From: Saccharopolyspora_D taberi
GTDB taxonomy: Bacteria; Actinomycetota; Actinomycetes; Mycobacteriales; Pseudonocardiaceae
NCBI RefSeq assembly: GCF_039534165.1
Contig: NZ_BAAAUX010000016.1
Location: 62,001-126,000 of the forward strand
Length of the DNA: 64,000 nt
Reading direction: 5' to 3'
Positions 58,811 to 64,000 of this stretch are shown here, piece after piece. The notes beneath the pieces were generated by a model. It was given only the letters and a program-made list of their open reading frames with translations. It made no database searches and was not told the origin of the DNA. The stretch's first letter is position 1; each line of letters opens with the position of its first letter. The position numbers and the translations under genes were made by a program.

Positions 58811-60664
58811 TCATGCGGTGACGTCGCTGGTGGCCTGCTGTGCGGCGGTGAACACGCTAGCGCCCTGGTCGGCGCGCCCCACCATCCGCCGGAACGCCGT
58901 GAACAGCTCGCGGCCGGTGCCGAACTGGGCGGACGGAGCGCCGCTCGCGGCCTCGCGGCCCAGCAGCTCGGAATCGGGGACCAGCGCTTCCAGGGTGCCG
59001 CGCTCGGCGTCGAGCCGGACCATGTCACCGTCGCGGAGCCGGGCCAGCGGCCCGCCCGCGGTGGCCTCCGGGGTGAGCTGGATGGCCGCCGGGATCTTGC
59101 CCGACGCACCGGACATCCGGCCGTCGGTGACCAGCGCGACCTGGTGGCCGCGGTCCATCAGCACGCCCAGCGCCGGGGTGAGGCCGTGCAGCTCGGGCAT
59201 GCCGTTGGCCTGCGGCCCCTGGTTGCGGATGACCACCACGATGTCGTGGTCGAGCTCCCCGGCCCGGAACGCGGCGGTGAACTCGTGCTGGTCGCCGAAG
59301 ATCCGCGCGGGCGCGGTGACGACCCGGTTCTCCGGCTTCACCGCCGACACCTTGATCACCGAGCGGCCCAGGTTTCCGTCCAGCACGCGCAGCCCGCCGT
59401 CGGGCGCGAACGGGTCGTCGACACCGCGCAGCACGTCCGGGTCGAGGCTCTGCGCCGGGGCGTCGCGCCAGACCAGCTCGCCGTCCTCCAGGAACGGCTG
59501 CTGCCGGTAGCGGTCCAGCCCGTCACCGGCGACCGTGCGCACGTCCGGGTGCAGCAGGCCGGCATCGAGCAGCTGGCCGACCAGCGTCTGCACTCCGCCC
59601 GCGGCCGCGAAGTGGTTGATGTCGGCGGAACCGTTCGGGTAGACCTTCGCCAGCGACGGCACGACCGCCGACAGCTCGGAGAAGTCGTCCCAGGTCAGCT
59701 CGATGCCCGCGGCTGCGGCGATCGCGGGCAGGTGCAGGGTGTGGTTGGTCGAGCCGCCGGTGGCCAGCAGCGCGACGACGCCGTTGACGATCGTCTTCAC
59801 GTCGATGATCTCGCCGAGCGGCGTGTACTCCTCGCCGCGCGAGATCCGCACTACCCGCCGCGAGGCCTCCTCGGTGAGCGCCTTGCGCAGCGGGGTGCCC
59901 GGGGCGACGAAGCTCGACCCCGGCAGGTGCAGGCCCATGACCTCGACGACGAGCTGGTTGGAGTTGGCGGTGCCGTAGAACGTGCAGGTGCCGGGGGAGT
60001 GGTACGAGGCGGACTCGGCCTCCAGCAGGTCCTCGCGGGTCGCCTTGCCCTCGGCGAACAGCTGGCGGATCCGGCTCTTCTCGGTGTTGGGCAGCCCGGA
60101 GGCCATCGGCCCGGCGGGCACCAGCAGCGTCGGGAGGTGCCCGAAGGCCAGCCCGCCGATGAGCAGTCCGGGAACGATCTTGTCGCAGACGCCCAGCAGC
60201 AGCGCGGCGTCGAACATCTCGTGCGACAGCGCGACACCGGTGGCCATCGCGATCACGTCACGGGAGAACAGCGACAGCTCCATGCCGGTGCGGCCCTGGG
60301 TGATGCCGTCGCACATCGCGGGCACGCCGCCGGCGAACTGCGCGACCCCGCCTGCCTCCCGCACCGCGTCCTTGATCCACGCCGGGAACTCGGCGTAGGG
60401 CTGGTGGGCGGAGAGCATGTCGTTGTACGCCGACACGATGGCCACGCCCGGCTTGGTCGCGCCGCGCACGGCGATCCGGTCGGCGCCGTGGCACGCGGCG
60501 AACCCGTGCGCGAGGTTGCTGCAGGGCATCCCGGCGCGGACCGGGCCTTCGGACGCGGCCTGCCGGATGCGGTCGAGGTAGTCGCCGCGGGTGCGCGCGC
60601 TGCGTGCCGCGATCCGCTGCGTGACCTGATCAACGACGGGATGGATGGGCGCTTGCGCCGTCAT
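58811..60664 (-). CDS. edd: Phosphogluconate dehydratase
   Basis: A protein of 617 residues of the IlvD/Edd family. Cluster-type cysteines are in MPCSNLAHG, LGVCDKIVPG and GTCTFYGTANSNQLVVEVMG; GGSTNHTLH and TDGRMSGASGKIPAAI are also present. It dehydrates 6-phosphogluconate to KDPG using a 4Fe-4S cluster. With eda it gives a complete Entner-Doudoroff branch, which fits the presence of a possibly PPi-dependent PFK elsewhere in the window. AGGAGG sits 7 nt before the ATG within a hairpin. Confidence 0.96.
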   Translation of the reverse strand: MTAQAPIHPVVDQVTQRIAARSARTRGDYLDRIRQAASEGPVRAGMPCSNLAHGFAACHGADRIAVRGATKPGVAIVSAYNDMLSAHQPYAEFPAWIKDAVREAGGVAQFAGGVPAMCDGITQGRTGMELSLFSRDVIAMATGVALSHEMFDAALLLGVCDKIVPGLLIGGLAFGHLPTLLVPAGPMASGLPNTEKSRIRQLFAEGKATREDLLEAESASYHSPGTCTFYGTANSNQLVVEVMGLHLPGSSFVAPGTPLRKALTEEASRRVVRISRGEEYTPLGEIIDVKTIVNGVVALLATGGSTNHTLHLPAIAAAAGIELTWDDFSELSAVVPSLAKVYPNGSADINHFAAAGGVQTLVGQLLDAGLLHPDVRTVAGDGLDRYRQQPFLEDGELVWRDAPAQSLDPDVLRGVDDPFAPDGGLRVLDGNLGRSVIKVSAVKPENRVVTAPARIFGDQHEFTAAFRAGELDHDIVVVIRNQGPQANGMPELHGLTPALGVLMDRGHQVALVTDGRMSGASGKIPAAIQLTPEATAGGPLARLRDGDMVRLDAERGTLEALVPDSELLGREAASGAPSAQFGTGRELFTAFRRMVGRADQGASVFTAAQQATSDVTA

Positions 60665-60708
60665 TCGTCGCCTCCTACGCGGTGGTGGTTGTTACGGAGG
60701 GGCGACGA
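60665..60708 (-). promoter_or_regulatory. Hairpin that covers the edd ribosome-binding site
   Basis: On the minus strand, TCGTCGCCCCTCC (60708-60696) can pair with GGAGGCGACGA (60675-60665), which contains the edd ribosome-binding site and ends directly before the start codon. The stem is 11 bp with a 2-nt bulge and the loop about 20 nt. It could lower translation unless opened. Confidence 0.5.
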
Positions 60709-60740
60709 CGCTGGCGCCTCTGTTAAGCCGTGACTACAGC

Positions 60741-60756
60741 CACACTAACCGGTGTG
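60741..60756 (-). promoter_or_regulatory. Dyad upstream of edd
   Basis: CACAC-TAACCG-GTGTG lies 77-92 nt before the edd start, in a locally AT-richer stretch likely to hold the promoter. It is a candidate operator for a sugar-acid regulator. None is encoded in the window. Confidence 0.4.
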
Positions 60757-60924
60757 ACGGAGATTTCAAAAACCGATTCAGAACTGGGCAGTGCGTGAAC
60801 AAGATCGTTCCTCCTGGTGAATGGGACTGGTGCGCACGGGTGAAGCGGTGGCCGAACGTGCCTCCGGGTGGGCCAGGCATGATCGACGATGGTGGTCCGA
60901 ACGCCGATGTGGAGGAGTCACGAC

Positions 60925-61527
60925 ATGCGGTTGCGGATGCTGCCGGTCGCCCTGGCGGCGGTCGCGGTGCTGTCGGCCTGCGGCAGCGCCGAACAGGCGC
61001 AGAACGCCCTGCCCCCGGCGCCGCCGCCCGCGCCGCCGCCGGTCGTGACCGGTGACGGGTCGGTGGACCTGGGCGGCTCGCCGACGATCGAGGAGATCAA
61101 GCAGCGCGGCAAGCTGCTGGTCGGGCTGCGCACCGACGACCCGCGGATGGTGCAGCGCGCGGGCGCGGGACAGTACCGCGGATTCGACGTGGAGATCGCC
61201 CGGCTGCTCGCGACCGGCATCGGCCTCGATCCGGACACCCAGATCTCCTACCGCTGGCTGCCGCCGGAGGTGCGGACCAACGCGATGACCGCGAGCAGCA
61301 TCGACGTGCAGCTGGGCGGCTTCGACCCGAACTCGCCGCAGTTCGCCGAGACGGGCCCGTACGCGGTCACCGGGGACGGCACCGAGCACTACGTCGGCTT
61401 CAGCCCCGGCGACGACGCCATGGGTGACGAGCTGCGGCGCATCCTCGACGCCGCCGTCGCTGACGGGAGCTGGCAGCGCGCCTACGACAGCACGCTCGGT
61501 GCCGCCGGAGTCCCGGCGCACCCGTGA
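60925..61527 (+). CDS. Lobe-deleted solute-binding lipoprotein (SBP family 3 paralogue)
   Basis: A protein of 200 residues. The ATG at 60925 has GGAGGAG 7 nt upstream. A lipobox LSAC (C about 18) is followed by a Pro-rich linker and the first half of an SBP_bac_3 domain (LVGLRTDDPRM...YRGFDVEIARLLATGIGLDP). After GPYAVTG, where the GluB homologue continues into its second lobe, about 98 residues are missing. The sequence resumes at YVGFSPGDDAMGDELRRILDAAV...WQRAYDSTLG, the normal C-terminal helices. The reading frame is intact, so this is a shortened protein. Whether it still binds a ligand is doubtful. Confidence 0.82.
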   Translation: MRLRMLPVALAAVAVLSACGSAEQAQNALPPAPPPAPPPVVTGDGSVDLGGSPTIEEIKQRGKLLVGLRTDDPRMVQRAGAGQYRGFDVEIARLLATGIGLDPDTQISYRWLPPEVRTNAMTASSIDVQLGGFDPNSPQFAETGPYAVTGDGTEHYVGFSPGDDAMGDELRRILDAAVADGSWQRAYDSTLGAAGVPAHP

Positions 61528-61555
61528 CCGCGCGTTCCGGCGCGGGGCGGGTGTC

Positions 61556-61773
61556 GCGCCGGAACCGGCTGGCTCAGTCGCCCAATGCGCGCTGGACAGG
61601 CTCAGCCGCTCGCGCTGGACAGGCTCAGCCACCTGCCCGCGCCGGAAGCCTCAGCCGCGGGCCTCGCGCCGGACAGGCTCGGCCACTCGCCCCCGACAGG
61701 CTCAGCCACGGCCCCGCACCGCACCCGGCCAACCGCCACCCCGGCCGGAGCCGGACGGCTCAGTCGCCGGCCA
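61556..61773. repeat. About 26-nt tandem array straddling the gluD stop
   Basis: About seven diverged units with the core CCGGACAGGCTCAGCCACTCGCC run from 61556 to the 3' end of gluD. The last copy (GGACGGCTCAGTCGCCGGCC, around 61753-61772) contains the gluD stop codon (TCA on this strand) and its last codons. The first copy repeats GGCTCAGTCGCC exactly. No gene is seen in 61528-61759. Confidence 0.85.
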
Positions 61774-62626
61774 CGCCGGTCGCGGCCACCCGCTCCTCGG
61801 CGGGCGCGATCTGCCTGGTCTTCTTCCCCAGCCGGTTGCGCCGCTCGACGTAGGTCGCGGCCCAGGTCAGCAGCAGGCACATCGCGATGTACATCGCCGC
61901 CACCACGATGCTGACCGGGATGATCGGCCGGTCCAGCGTCGGGATCCCGCCGAGGTAGCGGGCGTAGTACAGCAGCTCCTGATAGGTGATCAGGAAGCCG
62001 AGCGCGCTGTCCTTGAGCAGCACCACCAGCTGGCTGATGATCGCGGGCAGCATCGTCCGGACCGCCTGCGGCAGCACCACGAACCGCATGACCTGGTTCT
62101 TGCGCATGCCGACCGAGTAGGCCGCCTCGCTCTGGCCCTTCGGCAGCGCGGTCACACCGGCGCGGAACGTCTCGGCCAGCACCGACCCGTTGTAGAGGGT
62201 CAGGCCCAGCACCACCGACCAGTACTGGCCGAAGTTCACGCCCAGCGTCGGTGCCGCGTAGTACAGGAAGAAGATCAGGATGACCAGCGGGATCGCGCGG
62301 AAGAACTCCACGACCGCCGCGCACGGCACCCGCACCCAGGCGTGGTCGGACAACCTGCCGAGCGCGAACACCGCGCCGAACAGCAGCGCCAGCACGGCAC
62401 CGGAGGCGAACGCGGCGACCGTGTTGCCCAGGGCGCCCAGCAGCTCCAGCTGGATCTGCTCGTAGAGCAGCCACTCCCACTTGCTCGCGTCGAACTGGCC
62501 GGTGCTGTAGAAGCGCAGCACCACATACCCCAGCACGGCCAGCACGGCGACCGTGCTGACGACGCTGATGATCCGGTTGCGCGCGCGGGCGCGCGGCCCG
62601 GGGGAGTCGAACAGGACACTGCTCAT
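61760..62626 (-). CDS. gluD: Glutamate ABC transporter permease GluD
   Basis: A protein of 288 residues. One N-terminal helix (about 19-40) precedes the five-helix HisM/GlnP-type permease core. The EAA loop reads EAAYSVGMRKNQVMRFVVLPQAVRTMLP. The ATG at 62626 overlaps the gluC stop. The C-terminal tail ends in AATGVAGD, part of the repeat template. Forms the membrane channel with GluC. Confidence 0.92.
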   Translation of the reverse strand: MSSVLFDSPGPRARARNRIISVVSTVAVLAVLGYVVLRFYSTGQFDASKWEWLLYEQIQLELLGALGNTVAAFASGAVLALLFGAVFALGRLSDHAWVRVPCAAVVEFFRAIPLVILIFFLYYAAPTLGVNFGQYWSVVLGLTLYNGSVLAETFRAGVTALPKGQSEAAYSVGMRKNQVMRFVVLPQAVRTMLPAIISQLVVLLKDSALGFLITYQELLYYARYLGGIPTLDRPIIPVSIVVAAMYIAMCLLLTWAATYVERRNRLGKKTRQIAPAEERVAATGVAGD

Positions 62627-63273
62627 CGGGCCACGCTCCACCGCTTCTCGAAGCTGCGCTGCACCAGCGTCAGCGGGATGACCAGGACCAGGAAGCCCAC
62701 GGCGATCCAGACGAAGGCGTTGGTCGTGGGTTCACCGACCTCGTTGAGGAACGGGATGACCGAGCCGACCTCGTCCACGCTGAAGCCGGCCGCGACGGTG
62801 GTGTTCTTCAGCAGCGCGATCAGCACGCTGACCAGCGGCGGGACCACCGCGCGGAACGCCTGCGGCAGGATCACGCTGGTCAGCGACTGGGCGAAGCCCA
62901 GGCCGATGGACCGCGCGGCCTCGGCCTGGCCGACCGGCACGGTGTTGATGCCCGCGCGCAGCACCTCGCAGACGAACGCCGAGGTGTAGATGGTCAGCGC
63001 GATGACCGAGGCGGTGAAGAACGGGAACTGGACCAGCTCCAGCTTCGGGTAGGCGAAGACGAAGAAGAAGAAAACCAGCGTCAGCGGGGTGTTGCGCAGC
63101 AGCGTCACGTAACCGGTGCCCACGGCGCGCAGCGCCGGGACCGGGCTGACCCGCAGCGTGGCCAGGATCGTGCCGAGCACCAGCGATCCGGCGGCGGCCA
63201 GCAGGAACAGCTCGATCGTGCGCAGGAAACCGGCGGCCAGGACGTGCCCGTACTCCACCAAGATGTCGATCAA
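62623..63273 (-). CDS. gluC: Glutamate ABC transporter permease GluC
   Basis: About 216 residues, five membrane helices and the EAA loop EAARSIGLGFAQSLTSVILPQAFRAVVPP. I prefer the TTG at 63273 because GGAG lies 6 nt upstream and the protein then begins IDILVEYG. The GTG at 63315 falls inside the hairpin at 63291-63320 and is less likely. Lies between gluB and gluD. Confidence 0.9.
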   Translation of the reverse strand: MIDILVEYGHVLAAGFLRTIELFLLAAAGSLVLGTILATLRVSPVPALRAVGTGYVTLLRNTPLTLVFFFFVFAYPKLELVQFPFFTASVIALTIYTSAFVCEVLRAGINTVPVGQAEAARSIGLGFAQSLTSVILPQAFRAVVPPLVSVLIALLKNTTVAAGFSVDEVGSVIPFLNEVGEPTTNAFVWIAVGFLVLVIPLTLVQRSFEKRWSVAR

Positions 63274-63290
63274 CGAGAACTCCAGGACGG

Positions 63291-63320
63291 ACCGGGTGCC
63301 CGCGCGGGCGGGCACCCGGT
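63291..63320 (-). terminator. Intercistronic hairpin between gluB and gluC
   Basis: A perfect 12-bp stem ACCGGGTGCCCG / CGGGCACCCGGT with a 6-nt loop, 7 nt after the gluB stop. Such hairpins commonly give excess binding-protein mRNA over permease mRNA by partial termination or 3' protection. Confidence 0.8.
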
Positions 63321-63327
63321 GACGGGA

Positions 63328-64000
63328 TCAGTAGCGGTCCACCTTGGGCGGCTCGGAAGCCGTCCCGGACTTGCCGAGGGTCGCGTCGTAGATCCGCTTC
63401 CACTCACCGCTGGTGGCGGACTGCTCCAGGGTGTCGTTGATCTTGTTGCGCAGCGCCGTGTCGTCCTTGGCCAGGCCGATGCCGTAGGGCTCCTCGGAGA
63501 AGGTCTTGCCGACCAGCTTGAGCTTGTCCGGGTCCTGCGCGGCGAAGCCCTTGAGGATCGCGTCGTCGGTGGTCACCGCGTCGATCTGGCCGTCGAGCAG
63601 CTGCTGGACGCACTCGGAGTAGCGCTGGAACTCCACGATGTTCTGCGGCTCGGTGAGCTGCTGCTCCTTGACCCGCTGGATCGGCGTCGAACCGGTCGCC
63701 GAGCACACCTTCCTGCCCTTGAGCGACTCCGGACCGGTGATGTCGGTGTTGTCCTTGCGCACCATCAGGTCCTGGCCCGCGACGTAGTACGGACCGGCGA
63801 AGCCGACCTGCTCCTTGCGCTTGGCGTTGATCGTGTAGGTGCCGACGTAGTAGTCGACCTCACCGGTGGAGATCGCCTGCTCCCGCGCGGTGCTGGGGAT
63901 CGGCTTGTACTCGATCGCGGCCGGGTCCAGGCCGAGCTGCGCGGAGACCATGCGGGCGATCTCGACGTCGAAACCGGAGTACTGGTTGGTCACCGGGTCG
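63328..64000 (-). CDS. gluB: Glutamate-binding protein GluB (N-terminus beyond the window)
   Basis: The visible 223 C-terminal residues have both SBP_bac_3 lobes: YSGFDVEIARMVSAQLGLDP, DYYVGTYTINAKRKEQVGFAGPYY, the hinge and second lobe GRKVCSATGSTPIQRVKEQ and DAVTTDDAILKGFA, and the final helices WKRIYDATLG. One Cys pair (VCSATG, SECVQQ) may form a disulfide. It should be a lipoprotein delivering glutamate to GluCD; the ATPase gene gluA is expected beyond 64000. The start lies outside the window. Confidence 0.92.
   Translation of the reverse strand, partial: DPVTNQYSGFDVEIARMVSAQLGLDPAAIEYKPIPSTAREQAISTGEVDYYVGTYTINAKRKEQVGFAGPYYVAGQDLMVRKDNTDITGPESLKGRKVCSATGSTPIQRVKEQQLTEPQNIVEFQRYSECVQQLLDGQIDAVTTDDAILKGFAAQDPDKLKLVGKTFSEEPYGIGLAKDDTALRNKINDTLEQSATSGEWKRIYDATLGKSGTASEPPKVDRY

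Overview
The window is high-GC actinobacterial DNA with many GTG and TTG starts. It most likely comes from a Pseudonocardiaceae-type organism (Saccharopolyspora or a relative). I infer this from gene content and order, not from a marker search. From memory, 1-39555 follows the order of Mycobacterium tuberculosis Rv2196 back to Rv2170: qcrCAB, a DEDD/GIY-YIG nuclease, an NlpC/P60 hydrolase, fadD15, SRPBCC proteins, an ArsA ATPase, plsC, a 3'-5' exoribonuclease, aroG, pknL with its Rv2175c-type partner, mptA, a prenyl synthase, a metF-type gene, lppM and a GNAT gene. The right part (53567-64000) matches the conserved actinobacterial recA neighbourhood: DUF3046, recA, recX, then a gluBCD glutamate transporter on the minus strand. 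Three runs of N (4965-5040, 8212-8255, 47183-47201) mark assembly gaps; two lie inside genes and disturb their frames.

Layout: 1-3367 is the cytochrome bc1 operon. 3788-7953 holds a mycothiol-dependent isomerase-like protein, the DEDD/GIY-YIG nuclease and a NYN-domain protein. 8256-9471 is a c-di-AMP (ydaO-type) riboswitch followed by a secreted NlpC/P60 peptidoglycan hydrolase. 9580-18745 holds a metalloprotease, fadD15, a run of small lipid-binding-like genes, the ArsA ATPase, a ROK kinase and a hydrolase. 18961-27007 holds plsC, the exoribonuclease, a PFK with pyrophosphate-type residues, a small secreted protein, a two-component system with an acyltransferase, and DAHP synthase. 27110-39555 carries envelope functions (MptA, PknL with PASTA repeats, VanZ-like protein, CrtI, prenyl synthase, LppM). 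39852-46109 is more accessory: HEPN-like and MPI-like proteins, a secreted phosphodiester glycosidase, a GNAT enzyme, and an operon resembling the copper-responsive lpqS-cysK2-Rv0849 locus. 46505-51072 is the Lhr helicase. 51774-53564 is a membrane-anchored Hsp70. 53567-64000 holds the recA region, an ArsR/VOC pair, the Entner-Doudoroff genes eda-edd and gluBCD.

The most unusual structural signal is a recurring one. At least seven gene 3' ends carry short, diverged tandem arrays that abut or straddle the stop codon (3437-3779, 17187-17575, 41201-41276, 43194-43239, 46292-46500, 56534-56626, 61556-61773). The sequence differs at every site and the period ranges from 16 to 88 nt. In several cases the repeat unit is recognisably a copy of the gene's own last codons plus its stop. 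Other points of interest are a solute-binding protein paralogue that has lost its second lobe, the PFK active-site residues, a full palindrome beside a two-component system, a perfect operator at a leaderless arsR gene, and a 42-residue membrane protein that is easy to miss.
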